This document shows positions 12,607 through 25,784 of a DNA stretch of 64,000 nucleotides, piece by piece. Made by a program: the position numbers and the translations under genes. Where the stretch lies: contig RCSZ01000010.1 in assembly GCA_014898425.1 (NCBI GenBank), forward strand, positions 2,046,001-2,110,000, read 5' to 3'. This DNA is from Botryotinia globosa (Eukaryota > Ascomycota > Leotiomycetes > Helotiales > Sclerotiniaceae). The notes beneath the pieces are model-generated. The model made no database searches and was not told the origin of the DNA. It saw only the letters and a program-made list of their open reading frames with translations. Within the stretch, counting starts at the first letter, position 1; each line of letters begins with the position of its first letter.

Positions 12607-14248
12607 CTTCACCTAGGAGACAAAAAAGGCCGGAGTTGACCACTGGCAAAGGCCTTCAATAATCCAATTGTTTCATTCCAATTCGGACAATTTAAATATT
12701 TAAATAATTATACAATTGAAGATTACTCAAGAATTCATTTATTGTTATTAACTTCGATATATTTGCTATCGATTGATTTATTATAGAGTTTATTAGGGTG
12801 ATTAGTTTTGGCCTCTTTTTTCTCCTATATAGAGACTAGGTCATCTTATCCACTGTCGCTTACTACACATGTGACTTTGTAGGGTTCGAATCATGAAGGA
12901 GTTGCATCAAAGTTATCTCATCCTCAGACCACACAGTAATTACATAATTTTTTTGGCCTTGATTTCAAGGCAAAGGTTTTACAAAGGATTATCATTATAG
13001 GATTTAAAACAATTTGGTTTTAGTTTTGATATAAAAACCAACAATTTGTTATTTTTCAACTTTTCAATTAAAGATTATAAATCACTTAATAATTATATTA
13101 TTTGAATATAGGTTCAATATATATAAATAGATTTTCTTATTATTTTAATATATTTTTTATTATAATAACTTTATTTAATTATATATATATATACATCGAA
13201 AATATATATTTTTGAAAACTAATATTTCATTAAATTAAACACTTACCCTCTTTGAAATCTATTACTATTATTATTTCTAATTAAAAGAAATATATTCTAA
13301 AGATTTTTTAATCAATCTAATTCTCATTATATATTTCAATCCCTTTAAAAAGATTAGGATTATTAATTTCAAAAAGATTGAATACTTTTAAGCCTGAAAA
13401 TTCATTTATTTCGAAACTATATACCTTAAACTTAAAGTATTTTAAAATTCAAATTGAAAAATAATTTAATTACTATTAATAATATAATCTTAATACTATT
13501 CTAATATCATTAATATTATTGAAAAGGCTATTAGTATATTTAATTCAATAAAGTAATTCGATTGATATTATTTTTATCATTAGTAAAATTACTTTGAAAT
13601 AATTGAAAATAATTTAATTAGTTTGAAAAAAAATCTTTCCAATTGAATTATATAACAATTACAATTTCAATCAATTCAATATAGATTTAAATAATAATAT
13701 TAATTAAGCTTTTTTAAATATACTAATTAATTTTTTAATAAGTAATGATTGAAAAAGTAATAAATATTATTGAAATACTTTTATAAAACAAATTAAATTA
13801 TATATTAAAAATATATTTAAATATTCTCAGATTTTTGAGGAGATAAATGTTCCCTATAATTCTTTATTAATTGAAAAAATTTTGATTATCAATAAGCTAC
13901 AATATTATCAAAAAGATCAAGATATTATTTAGAATTCAATGAAATACATTTTATCAACGAAGAGAGTTTGAAAGTGAGATAACATTAAAGACGCTTCCTT
14001 TCTTCTGAAGTCATTTTTAGATATCCCTTCCAACCTAATCTAACCCACCTCATTCCACCTGGCCTCTACAGATCGATTGCCTCGCTTCCTCTTCAATACC
14101 ATCAAGTACTGGAAGCAAAAAGGATAATCTAGATATAGAGTCTCGATAGCAATATATGTATTCATCTACTTCAATTTAACAAAAACAGAAAAAGAAAGGA
14201 ACTTGACACTTGAGAATTCTACATGTGAAAGTTGACATGAAAGTTATA
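12607..14248. other. AT-rich block, degraded sequence
   Basis: Start of the first AT-rich block; composition changes sharply just after the 2EXR stop codon. All frames are broken, as in RIP-degraded transposon DNA. Two small islands of more normal composition remain: about 12800-12930 and about 13985-14130. I cannot assign either island to a family. Confidence 0.55.
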
Positions 14249-14718
14249 TCCCCTAGACTGCATAAAGAGGACACCTCGCTTATACAGAGATCATACTAAC
14301 CAATCAAATTATCAGGATATTAAACATTCTCATTAATTTAAAGATTTATTCTATAATAATTAATAAAACACTTTCTATTATTATATAAAGGAATATTATA
14401 TTTCTTATATTTATATATATTTATATATCTAATTTTTTTTTAAAAAAATTTCCTAATATTTCCCCTAAAATTATTCTTTTTGAATCCAAATATTAATCCT
14501 TATATACACAACAATCTTTTTTTTTCTAATATATATCAATTAATAATTTGTAGAATAATTAAAACCCTTAATTAAATTCTCCGAAGCTTATTTTATATCT
14601 CTATAAGAATATTTAAAACCAAATTCATTAATTAATCCTTAATATATCAAATTATATTATTGATAGTTGTACCTATACACAAACCACTTAAGGTATCCTA
14701 TGCCCGCAGTCTAGGGGA
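14249..14718. mobile_element. 470-bp TA-flanked TIR element (deletion derivative of the 1,991-bp element at 55828)
   Basis: Starts TCCCCTAGACTGC and ends GCAGTCTAGGGGA, with TA on both sides (14247-14248 and 14719-14720). Its left end (CACCTCGCTTATACAG...) matches the right end of the 1,991-bp element at 55828-57818 read in reverse. Its right end (ACCTTAAG.GG...) matches the left end of that element. Both subterminal regions are shared over about 80 bases, so this is most simply an internally deleted, non-autonomous copy in opposite orientation. TA duplication and the terminal repeats fit a Tc1/mariner-pogo (Fot1-type) DNA transposon. Confidence 0.8.
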
Positions 14719-14720
14719 TA

Positions 14721-15215
14721 CTCGGCGAAATAATTGAAGATGCATAGTATATAGTAAAAATTTATAATATTTATAAATATTATTAAAATAGAATTTAATT
14801 AAAGTATATTATAATTGATATAATATTTATATTATATTAAAAATTAAAAGAATTAAAACCAAATTGAATAAGATAAAAGCTATAAAAGTTATTAAATTAA
14901 ATAGAAAAGTAAATCACTTGTTTATTTATTTATTCTTAATAATTCAATTGATTGATAGAATTTAATATTAGAAATTTAATATTTAATTGAAAGAAAGAAT
15001 TCCTTTTAAATAATATTATTTTTATAAATTTTCATAAGAATTAGAGAAATTGTTAAAATTTAAAGTAAAAATAGTTTATAAAACTATTTACGTTTAAAAG
15101 GGTAAATTCGGTTATTTAAAGAATTTCAAGTATAATTCGAAAATTTAAATAATTTTTTCATTTCAATCTTTAATAATTTTCTTATATCAAAAGATTAAAA
15201 GAAAAACTTTTTAAT
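14721..15215. other. AT-rich degraded sequence
   Basis: No open frame, repeat boundary or RNA gene recognised. Composition suggests RIP-damaged repeat DNA. Confidence 0.5.
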
Positions 15216-15488
15216 AGTTAGAGTAGATAATAGCAATGAATTAACTTAGGTATATTCTAATATAAAGACTTTTCATTAATTCTTTTAAATTATAAAAGAC
15301 ATACAATTTATAAGAAGCGGATTGCTTTCGATACAAGGGCTTAAGATAAGAGATTAGATTTTCGGAATATTCGGAAAAGAAAGGGATCCGTAGAATATTC
15401 GCAAAAAAAAGGAGTCCGAGGTACGAAATGAGTTCGAGGGTTTTTCACTACATGGCCTCACATGTTTTATAACCTTGTGACCTTGACA
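15216..15488 (+). mobile_element. Solo LTR of gypsy family 2, 273 bp, TSD TTAAT
   Basis: Aligns end to end with the two LTRs at 26409-26681 and 34505-34777; all three are exactly 273 bp. Shared landmarks include GATAATAGCAATGAAT near the start, a GATACAAGGG stretch in the middle and CTTGTGACCTTGACA at the end. Flanked by the direct repeat TTAAT (15211-15215 and 15489-15493), the 5-bp target duplication expected of gypsy integration. A solo LTR with intact duplication implies LTR-LTR recombination. This copy keeps more C and G than the other two, so it is the least RIP-altered. Confidence 0.88.
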
Positions 15489-16224
15489 TTAATATATAAA
15501 ACTTTATATAGTTTTTGATAAATTTTTAAAATCTAAAATAATATAATTGAAAATTGAACGAGATATAAAGAATTTAAGAAATTTTATTAAGTTATATTTG
15601 TTTTTATTAATTTATTAATTTTAATATAATTTTTTTAATTGTTTGTCCAATTTTTTGTCCAATTTTTTTTAAACTTTTTAGATATATATAAATTAAATTA
15701 ATAAACTAAACTTTCAAATTATATATAATTTAGTTAATGTTTGTAGAAGTTATAATAACTTTAATATAATTATATCATTCATTTTCAATTATTTCGTCGA
15801 GTAATGATTATTATATTATTCCATCAACCCCGACGAGCTTTTATAACAATGATGATTAAACTACATATTATCAAAATCATTCCAAATCCACATCACCTCT
15901 CACAACTTAAATCCGAATACACTTACTATCGAGTCACTAATAAATCCCCCCAACATAAGAAAGACACCATCTTCTCTCTGATTACCGTCAATACAGACAC
16001 ATCCTCCAACGACCCACCTCGCCTTCTCATTCTAAACCAAAACCAAACATCTTCCGGATCATACATCATGCATCATATATACTTGCATCAAAATAACAAA
16101 ATATACAAGCTTAGTGTAGCAGTCGGCCTATTAGTCTATTCGATATTCTAAGCATATTGAAATATTCATCTATCGATTCATATACCTCACCCTCTCATGA
16201 TTTAGAATGAAGCTCAAATATCCA
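15489..16224. other. AT-rich spacer with a C-rich, G-poor island
   Basis: The first 300 bases are AT-rich without features. From about 15800 to 16200 the plus strand becomes rich in C but poor in G and holds a 115-codon ATG-initiated frame (listed separately). Confidence 0.5.
15804..16151 (+). CDS. Doubtful 115-aa ORF in AT-rich block
   Basis: An ATG-initiated frame of 115 codons, the longest in the first AT-rich block. The predicted product is rich in Ile, His, Asn, Gln and Thr, with no recognised domain, no N-terminal signal peptide, and a short hydrophobic end (LSVAVGLLVYSIF). The surrounding 400 bases have abundant C but little G on the plus strand, unlike the neighbouring AT-only DNA, so it could be a fragment of a captured gene or of a transposon mutated on one strand only. 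I would not treat it as a gene without expression evidence. Confidence 0.2.
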   Translation: MIIILFHQPRRAFITMMIKLHIIKIIPNPHHLSQLKSEYTYYRVTNKSPQHKKDTIFSLITVNTDTSSNDPPRLLILNQNQTSSGSYIMHHIYLHQNNKIYKLSVAVGLLVYSIF

Positions 16225-16727
16225 TAGAAGAGTTCTAGCCCCGGCTTATTACACATCACTCTATTTCATAACAAAATCTTTAATAAAAAAACTGTGAGAA
16301 AATATAAATTGATTGTTTTTATAATTTTTTAATACATTAAAATTATAATTTGAAAATCAAATATGCAATTTTCAATTTTAATTTAAAGATTAAAAAAACG
16401 AGGAAAATATTTATAATGATTATTTTTAAAAAATTGTAAGATTTCAAAATTGAAACTTTTCACAATTTATTATTTGTAATCCTTTTTCTATACAAGAAAA
16501 ATTAATTTTTTTTAAAAAAAATTTAAAAATTTCAATTTTGAAAATGTATATCTTTATATAAAAAATTATTAAAAATATTTCACTTTTTTTTAATCATTTT
16601 ATCAATTAATTTTAATAATTCAATTTATTTATTGATTGAAATAATATATATCTTAAAAGTTAAAGAAATAAGAGATTTTAATATGTTTTTATTAAGTGTA
16701 CGATAAGCTGGGACTAGAACTCTTATA
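16225..16727. mobile_element. ~500-bp TIR element, TGTAAGAG family, copy 1 (degraded)
   Basis: Starts AGAAGAGTTCTAGCCCCGGC and ends GGACTAGAACTCTTATA, inverted-repeat ends shared with the copies at 16773/25784, 54633-55124 and 58967-59421. No coding frame. Left subterminal sequence resembles the left end of the 54633 copy. The target duplication cannot be identified. Confidence 0.6.
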
Positions 16728-17000
16728 TTTAAATATTATCGTGTCTTATAAATCGATATACGAACTATTAAATGTAAGAGTTCTAGCCCCTGCTTATAGC
16801 ATATATAACGCTTTTCTAATTACAATATAGGATTATTCAACTTTTTATATCTTAGTTTATTTCTTATAATAAAAGATAAAATTAGAAATTCTTTTAAAAA
16901 ATGTTATTTAATTAATCAAATTTTATAAAAAAAAATAAATAGAATATTTTTTTAAATTTTTGAAATAGGATTTAAAGAGATTAAAATTCTAAGTTCTAAG

Positions 17001-17160
17001 TGTGAGGACTGTGAACTGAAAAGGAGTCGTTTTAATGGTTTAGTTATTGATAAAGATCTAAAAGGAAATTGGAAGCAAAGCTTTCAACTTATATTTGAAA
17101 AACTAGTTAAAATAGCTAATATAGCTGGTTATATGTATAAAAGATTTATACCCTTTTATA
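17001..17160 (-). repeat. 3' LTR of gypsy element 1
   Basis: 160 bp, starts TGTGAGGACT and ends CCCTTTTATA, where the partner LTR ends CCCCCTCACA. Differences from the 25329 copy are all C/T or G/A. Confidence 0.88.
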
Positions 17161-20100
17161 ATTACCTTTGTTTTATAAATAAATCTCTAATCATTTTATT
17201 AATAATAGAAAATTAATATTAAAGAAAAAAAGAATTGTGGAAAATCTTATTAATCAGATCCCAAATTATCTCTATAACTGTAATACTTTATATCCTAAAT
17301 TATCCCTATAACTATAATACTTTATATTCCAAATTATTTATAATAATTATGAATTCGCTACTATCAATATCATTATTATATTGATAATCATTTAATAAAA
17401 ACCAAGGTTTGGTTGTAAATAAAACAAAAGAAATTTATTAATTGATTGGAAAAGGAATCCTATATACTACTTAGGTTTTTTCTAATTATTATCTAGAATT
17501 TACTCAATATCAAGCTTTGTATTATTAATTCTTAATAATAATAATAATAAGCTCTCTCTTCTATTAGATGGTAATCTCCATTCCTATTAATATTATTCAA
17601 GGTTTGATTTTTTGATTGAATAGTTAGTATATTAGTATTATACTTATTATTTTATAATAATAAATTGAATATTATAATACAAATTCGGAGAGGTTCGATT
17701 AATTCGAAATCTTTTTTTCTTTCTAACAAATGGTATATAACTTTCTCATTTAGTTGTATTATATCCTACAGTTGATATCAATTGTATAAACGATTTCAAG
17801 CCAATTATACTACAATCTCCATATTAATTACTCTACAAAAATTTATATCCTTTATATTATAATTTATTAATACTTCCCATATATAATCTCTATAAGTAAA
17901 TGGATCATTTATAACCATCAAATTATTCTGTATGAATTTTTGTGATTTATTAATAAAACTTATATACAAAATTGTTTTGCCTAAACAAATCTTAATAAAT
18001 ATCAAAACTTCTTATTATAAATCTTTATAATATAATTTAAAGTCTATAATTTCTAGGGTTTTCTTTATTTGTTTTATTAGTTTTTTTTTTTTTTATATAT
18101 ATAAATCTATTTACAAATATCTATAGATCATATTTATATTACTATTAACTCTTTTTGGTTTGCTTGGTTTTGGATTAGATTTGTATATAGTATTTTATTA
18201 ACAAAAAATTTATTATAAAAAATCTTATTTTATATTTTCGTTATATTATTATATTAATTAATATAAATTATTAACTCCCCTACAGAAATACTTAATATTG
18301 TTTTTAATTAATTTTTTTATAGATTTTAATATAAATCATTTAAATTTATTATTCAAATATTAATGATTTAGATTATTTCTTTTTATAATCACACCCTAAT
18401 TTTTTAGTGTAATATTATTTATCTTCTGATTTTCTACAATATTATAAATATAATTATTATCGGTTTTATAAGGTGATTCTAAATTGTTTTTGGATTCTAT
18501 TTTTATATTGCTTTTATTTAATAATTACTCTTATTATTATTTGATAAGAATAATTCTTATAAATTCTTTTAATTTGTTAAAGGTTAATAAAACAAATCCT
18601 TAGTGTTTAATATACTTTTTATATATTTTATAGGTTATTGCTTGATTGTATTTTAGAAATGTTTTTATTACTATATTTTGATTTTTTTGATTTTTTCAAT
18701 TAAATTCCTTATATTTAAATTCGAATATGTTAAGGGCTATTGTTAATGTTTATATTTGTTTATGGTTATTCAATTAAAAGTTTAATTGAAATCAAATCTA
18801 TGTTTTTCTATATGTTTTAATGATTGCTTATTTTATCTTTTTTTGATATACTTTGTTTTTTTTTTTGAAATTTATATTAAATAAATATTTGATTTCTTTT
18901 CCCTATATTTCGATTTAAATTCAAAATATATATAATAAGGTTAACTCCGTTTTTGCTCTTAGAATAATATTAAATTTGTTTGGATTAATTATATCTATTA
19001 TCCTATCTTTATATTGATTTTTGCTTTTAAATAAATAATAATAATAATTTGAATTATAATGAAAAAGCTATTTAATAATTTGTTCTTTTATTTGTAGTTT
19101 ATTATATTACAATGTTAATTGGAAAATATGGTTTTTTAATAAAATTTTAAATTTATAAGTTGATAATAATAATTGAGAGTTTATTTTTCTGTTTAATTAT
19201 ATTAAAATAAAAGCTATAATTTTTTATTTTATTTTATTTGAAAATGAAATTTACTTTATATATTTTTATTTATATTGTAGACTCTGCTTTGATGTTTATT
19301 AACTATTTTGTATCTTTTATTTTAGAATATATAATCAATATTCATTTTCATTTTAAACAAATTTGAAAATTTTTCTGATAAACAATTGTATTATCAAATC
19401 TGAATTATAGTTATTAGCTAACAATTAATTATAATCTAATATTTATAATATATTTTGTAAAACAGGGATTAATTATAATTTTTTCAAATCCTATTGGGTT
19501 TTTTTTCTTTGAAAAAATAAAAATAAAATCGATATAATCATTTTTCTATAATCCTATTTAAAACAAAAGGTTTTCTTTTATAGAATTCTGTAATCTCTCT
19601 TTTAGAATTCTTTAGATCTTTTAATGATTGTTAATTATTCTTATTCTGAAAGTAGTCTTTTCAATGTATTTGATATTATAGTTTTCTTTAATGCTTGTAT
19701 ATTCTTGAATTCAGGATTTTCTTTACTTTTTATTTCAATATCTTATCTCTATAAGTCTTGTTTATAATTATTTCTGCTATAAATAATTCTAATATATTTT
19801 CGAATCTATTTACTTTTTTTGTTATTTTATATAATATCAATAAATTTATGTGAAAAATATTATAGTATTTGTAGGATATTGGAAGCTTGATTCAATAGCT
19901 TTGCAAACTAATGTTTTCGAGTATTTTGAAAAATCCTAATTTTTTGAATTCTAGTTTTTTATATTTTCAATTTATTATCAAATTCTTGTAGAATAATTAT
20001 ACTTGATTTCCAATATTAAATAATAATAAATGGTACTTTGTATTATAATATTTTGCTTATATATTTTGTATATATATTAAATCTTTTATTAATTGTTAAT

Positions 20101-21849
20101 ATAGTTTTTTCAATTTCTTTGTTAATTGTTTTGTATTTTTTAATTTTTTATTTATAATTGTAATAATCTAAAATAATAGAATATTTTTTCTATTTGTTTT
20201 AAAAAGTAATAATTTGATATTTGAAATAGAAATCAAATTGTGTATATATTCTATTAAATATAATAGATCTATCTAATTATTTTGTTTATAATTGATATAT
20301 ATTTTAAGGTATATTTTTATAATCTAATTTAACCTTTTAATTGAATTATTTATTTATAAATAAAATATTATGAATAGTTTTCGGATTGTATTTAGATGCT
20401 TTATAAATATTGTTTAAAATATATTTGTAAACAAATTTGCTTTATTTGTAATAATGGAATTTAGTATTCTATATTTTATAAATATTTTTCTTAAAAAAAA
20501 ATGAGTAAATTGAATTGATATTATATTCTTTTTATATAATAAAAACTTTGCCTTCTTTGTTATTTTATAAGTTATATTTAGTATGATATTATAAACAGGG
20601 TATAATTATATATTTCCTTTTTCTTTGTTATTAAAATCTATTTTGGATTTTAATATTAGTAAATTTGTAATTAAATCTAATATTATATTTCCTTATAGTT
20701 TATTTAGGATAAATATTAAAGCTAATTTTCTAATAGTTATTATATATAATAGTTTGTTATACTAGTAAGTTAGATATAAGTATATATAATCTTTGATATC
20801 CATATTTATTTCTTATTAATATAGTATTCTTTTTATTGTTTTAATTGTTTTATTTTTACTGAAATATTCTGTAATTGGAGAATTGTGGAATTCCTTTATC
20901 AAATCTTTTTACAATATTTTATCTATTGGAATAAATAATTTTATTCTTTTATAATATTATAATCCCTTTTTCAAATTAAATTGAATTCCTATTAAATTGG
21001 GATATAATTATTAACAATATCGAATTGAATCAATAAAATCTAATTATTACTCTAAACTTTTTTAAATATTATTTAGATTTTCCTTTGATATTTTTTTAAT
21101 CTAAAATATAATAAAGAATTCAGTTTTTTTTATATCAATACAATTCTTATCTATTTCTTACAATTTTTTAAATATATATAATATACTTTCCTCGATTTCT
21201 TTTTTTATAATATCTTTAATTAAATATAATATATCAGATTGGTTATTTAATAATAATAACGAATTTATAATTTATCCTTATAATTTCAAAAAAGATATTA
21301 ATTCTATTATCTTATATTAATAATCCGCTCTTTTTAAAAGGCTATCAATAGGGTTTTTTTTTTCAATTTATATATAATAATATAGTTGATTATTAATAAT
21401 ATTATTACTTATTTAGCTTATCTTTTTATAAAGATTTTGAAAATTATAAAATGCTTTAGATTGTTATAATTGAAGATAATAATTATTTGATATTAAACTT
21501 TTTCTAAAAAATAATATTAATATTTGATAGATTTTATTATTACAAATAATTTTTGATTAAATATTGTATAATTTATTTCTATCAATATTAGTTTTCAAAA
21601 GTAAAATGTAATCAAATATTTATATATATTTTTTTGAATTTGTAATAATATTCTATATAATATTTTAATAAATATATCCATTTTCAAAAAACAGGCTAGT
21701 ATTATAATAAAATAATATAATAATAAAGCCTTAATGAAAACGATCTTAAGTATAATAAAAGCTTTTCCATAATCTTTGATTTATTCAAACTTTTTCTCTT
21801 TTTTTATATTATTTATTATTGATAATATAATATTGCTATAGTTGAATAT

Positions 21850-22470
21850 AAATTATTTATAGAAATTACAAAACCCTAAGAATAATAATACTTTTTATAT
21901 TGACTTTAGTATTAGTCATTCTATAATTGAGCTAACCCTAATTTGATTTATAACAATTCCTTTATCTAAAATAATATAACCTAGAAATTCTACTTCTTTT
22001 ATATTGAATTAATATTTTTCAAGTTTACAGAATAATCTCTATTCCAATAGCTTTTTTAAAATTTGTTTTATATAAAATTCATAATTTTTTTCATTTTTCA
22101 AATAGATTAAAATATTATTTAAATATATAATGATTGATTTATTAATAAATTCTTATAGATATTAATCAATATATATTTAGAAAATAATTAGAATATTATA
22201 TAAATTGAATAGCAATATTAAATACTTGAATAATTCGAAATATATATAGAAGATTGTTTTTTATTTATTATTTAAATGAATTCTTATTAAATTATAGACC
22301 CTATATAAATCAAGTTTTATAAATACCTTTGTTTTTCCAAAACGATTTAATATCTTTGAGATAAATGGAATAGAATATTGATTTAATATTATATTATTAT
22401 TTATATCTTTAAAATCTATATATAAATATAATTCCTTAGTGTTTTTTTTATATACAAACAAAAACAATAC
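21850..22470 (-). pseudogene. Ty3/gypsy reverse transcriptase remnant (element 1)
   Basis: The minus strand at 22261-22467 reads a 68-codon piece of gypsy RT: L-F-V-Y-K-K, then Y-I-D-F-K-D-I-N-N, I-P-F-I-S-K-I-L-N-R-F and F-I-K-L-D-L-Y, the fingers/palm region. Further on, 22114-22125 encodes Y-L-N-N within I-I-Y-L-N-N-I-L-I-Y, where active enzymes have Y-L-D-D, so both catalytic aspartates are now asparagine. Continuing, the frame gives an F-L-G-Y-I motif and F-L-G-F-C-N-F-Y, the linker to RNase H. Stop codons interrupt between blocks. The D-to-N changes are what G-to-A mutation of GAT/GAC gives. Confidence 0.82.
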
Positions 22471-25328
22471 TTCTACTTTTAATTTTAATAATCTTATAAA
22501 TTCTAATACAAATATCTTTATAATATATTTCCTAAATATCTCAAATTTATATTCGAATAGATTATATAACAGCCCAAATTTTGATTAATAATCTTTTCAG
22601 AAAACAATCTTATAATCAATTCCAAATTTATAAAATAGTAATTTTTCTACTTCTTTTTTATTAAATAATAAAAAATATTTCAAATATATATCTAGGATTT
22701 TTCTAAATATTTTCTAAATAATTATATAATTTATCCTATTATTATTTATAAATACTAGAAATAACAGTATCACTATAATTGTATCCTTTTCTAATATAAT
22801 CTCTGTTTTCTCAATTACATTATATATAAGATTCAAGAAATCAAGTATATTTAATATAACTTGTAATTTTGAATTATTATTGTTGAATATTTTGTCTAAT
22901 TTCCAATCTATTTTTGAATTATATTATTGAAATTATAAGAATCCGAATATAATATCGTTTGTTTTTAATAATATAACTCTAAATTTTGATAATACACTAT
23001 CTTTGATTAATAAATATTTGAAATTGATTTCTTTATAAATTGAAATAAATATTGATTTTAAGATATTCTTATTTATATTTTTAATTAGTAGATAATATAT
23101 ATTTAATTTTTTATATTAAATCTGTTTTATTATCTTTAAAGAAATGAAATTCATTATTATAATAAAATCAATAATTATTATAAATAATATCTTGTCTTTA
23201 TTTTTATTTATATAAATGATAATTATTATTTGAAAAAGATTTTTTATATTCAACAATTAAAGGAAATCTATAATATCTTTATAACTATAATATTGATATA
23301 ATTAGTTTTTTATTTCTATTAATAATTCTATATTATATAATCCTAATATTGCTAATTACTATAATTCCCTTTTTTATATTAGAGCTAATATTAATAATAT
23401 CTTTTTAATTTGATTTAAATATATTGATTATATAACACCAGATATTTAATATTAGATTGTTATTTTTTATATTGGATTTGATAATTAATAGTTATATAAA
23501 TTCTTATTCTTTTTTATAATAATGATTAAAGATCTTTCTAGATTTCTTTTTAGTTTGATATAGCTTTTTCTAGAATAATTACCCTTCTTTTATTCCAATA
23601 TTTCTATTATTAAAAAAAGTTATTATTTTCCAACTATTTTTTTTTTTTTCTATTAATTAATTAATTCTTATAATCATTAATTCAATGATTTACTTCTCCA
23701 CATTTAAAATATATCTTATCTTTTTTACATCTCTTTCTTTATTCCACTAAGATTTTAAAGAATCTTATCTCTTTTCTCTTTTTCTTATACAAATTATTAT
23801 TAAATCTAATTGAATTAAAAACATTATATTATATATCCTCATCTAGTTTTCTTCCTTTTTCAAACCTTATTTACTTATTATTAATTAAAAACAATCATTT
23901 TTATATATATAGGAAATTCTCTATATTTTATATTATTATTTTCAATCCTTTAAATATTATAAATAATACTTTGTTATAATCTATATAAATATATAAAAAA
24001 ATAGATTTAATTAATTTCATAAAATAATATATTACCATTACTTGATCCTCATATATCTACAAAACATTTTGAAAAATTGATTTGAAATAATTGTTGAAAT
24101 CTTATACCATTTGTTTTTCAAATATAATAGCTTTTACCATCCGAAGATTAGCTTTTAAATCTATATCAATAAAACCATATTGACTGAATAATCAATTTTT
24201 TAAAAGATTTCAATTCTCAAATTTTATAGTGATTGAAGGATTACTATATAATTGTACTAATATAATTTGTTTTTTAATACCTTCATTAATATAATTTTTT
24301 ATTAATACTATCTATTATATAACATTGAAAATACCTTCTAATATAAAATAGTTTTTTAACTTTATAATTTATAATCTAATATTAATCTTCCCTTTTTTGA
24401 AAAATGAAAATATTTTAATTCTAAATTTATCCTAAAAGGATTCTGTAAATAATATAAATAAAACATTAACATTAATAATAGTTGATATATTTCAAATATT
24501 TAATAATAATAATCTATTTAATCTAATATCCATAAAAATTTTTTCATTTATAAAGAATTATAAATTATTAGATTTTGTTATATTATCAATCGAAATACTA
24601 TATATAGATATTATTAATTGATATTCTATTACTATTATTCTTATTTCTCTTTCTCTATCCTTTTTAGTTTATACCTTCAATTGTTTTTTTTGCTAAATTA
24701 TAATCTTTTGTAATTTTTTCGATATATTTGAATAAGGTAAGAAATCCCTTTGTCTTGTAACAACTTGATTATTTATATCTTTTTATAAATTAATTTGATA
24801 ATAACAATTAATAATATTTGATAAATAAAAATATATTAAAATAAGAATTTTAGATTCACTTATTTCAAATAATATAGAATTTTTAATTTGGTTCCCTTTT
24901 CTAAAACTTATACTAGCTTTTTCTTCGAATTGAATTCGAAGATTTGGATAGTTTGTTTTTTGAAAATTTATACTAACTATTTCCTCAAATTGAATTCAAA
25001 GATTCAAATAGTTTGTTTCTTTCTCGTTTTGGTTTATATTTATTTCTGATTGTTTTCCTTATCTAATAACTCCTTTCGTATATACTTTTTCGATTATTAT
25101 TTATAAATTGGATAGTGTTTTTGATTTTATTAATTTTTGTAATCTTATATTCCTAATAGCCATTTTTGTTAGCTTAATCTGTTATATGAAAATTTGCAAA
25201 TGGCCTAGGGTTTGCTTAGATGGTGTTATAAATTATTATAATTTTTTTTTGGGAATGATTTAGATTTATTTCATATATATTCTATATACAAACAACTTCT
25301 ATCCAATTCAAGGGGTAATCAATAACTT

Positions 25329-25488
25329 TATGAGGACTGTGAATTGAAAAGAAATCGTTTTAATGGTTTAGTTATTGATAAAGATTTAAAAGGAAGTTGG
25401 AAGCGAGGCTTCCAACTTATACTTGAAAGACTAGCTAAAATGGCTAGTACAGCCGGTCATGTGCATAGAGGGTCCGTGCCCCCTCACA
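25329..25488 (-). repeat. 5' LTR of gypsy element 1
   Basis: 160 bp, best preserved copy of this LTR (keeps AGCGAGGCTTCC and GGGTCCGTGCCCCCTCACA). A related solo copy in reverse orientation lies at about 52200-52359. Confidence 0.88.
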
Positions 25489-25784
25489 CTAAGTTTTGAT
25501 GAAAATTTGCTTATTTTATATAGAAAAAATATTATATATTAGAATTTTGAAAAAAATTCAATTTCAATATTATATAATTATTCAATAAAATAATAATAAA
25601 TTTTTTGAAATTTTTTTTTTATTTTGATTTTAATTATTTATTATTTTCAATTTTTTGAAAAAGAAAATATAAAAATCTGAATGAAATATTTAATATAATA
25701 ATTTGTATAGGAAAACCTCATTTTTGTAGAGATTTTTTTACATTTGTTATAAAGGTATAGTAAGCAGGGGCTAGAACTCTTACA

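Larger units (their letters stand above)
17001..25488 (-). mobile_element. Ty3/gypsy LTR retrotransposon 1, RIP-inactivated, 8,488 bp, TSD CTAAG
   Basis: Direct LTRs of 160 bp at 17001-17160 and 25329-25488, bounded by TG..CA, with the 5-bp duplication CTAAG at 16996-17000 and 25489-25493. The two LTRs differ at about thirty positions, all transitions, with the lower-coordinate LTR more changed. Reverse transcriptase remains on the minus strand at about 21850-22470, so the element reads right to left and its 5' LTR is the one at 25329. No open gag-pol survives. RT about 3 kb from the 5' LTR fits Ty3/gypsy layout. The primer-binding site was not identified. Confidence 0.9.
16773..25784. mobile_element. 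TIR element, TGTAAGAG family, copy 2, split by gypsy element 1
   Basis: Left part 16773-17000 begins TGTAAGAGTTCTAGCCCC; right part 25489-25784 ends GGGGCTAGAACTCTTACA, a perfect inverted repeat of the start (about 24 bases). Removing the 8,488-bp gypsy element and one 5-bp duplication rebuilds a roughly 519-bp element. The joined centre matches the uninterrupted copy at 58967-59421 (the 'ttctaa..ttt.ataaaa' stretch near 59195), which confirms the reconstruction. Noncoding and MITE-like. Confidence 0.8.

Noticed and set aside
12860..12905. tRNA-like B box (GGTTCGAATC)
   Set aside because: The bases around it do not form a T-stem, no A box lies at the right distance, and no acceptor stem can be drawn.
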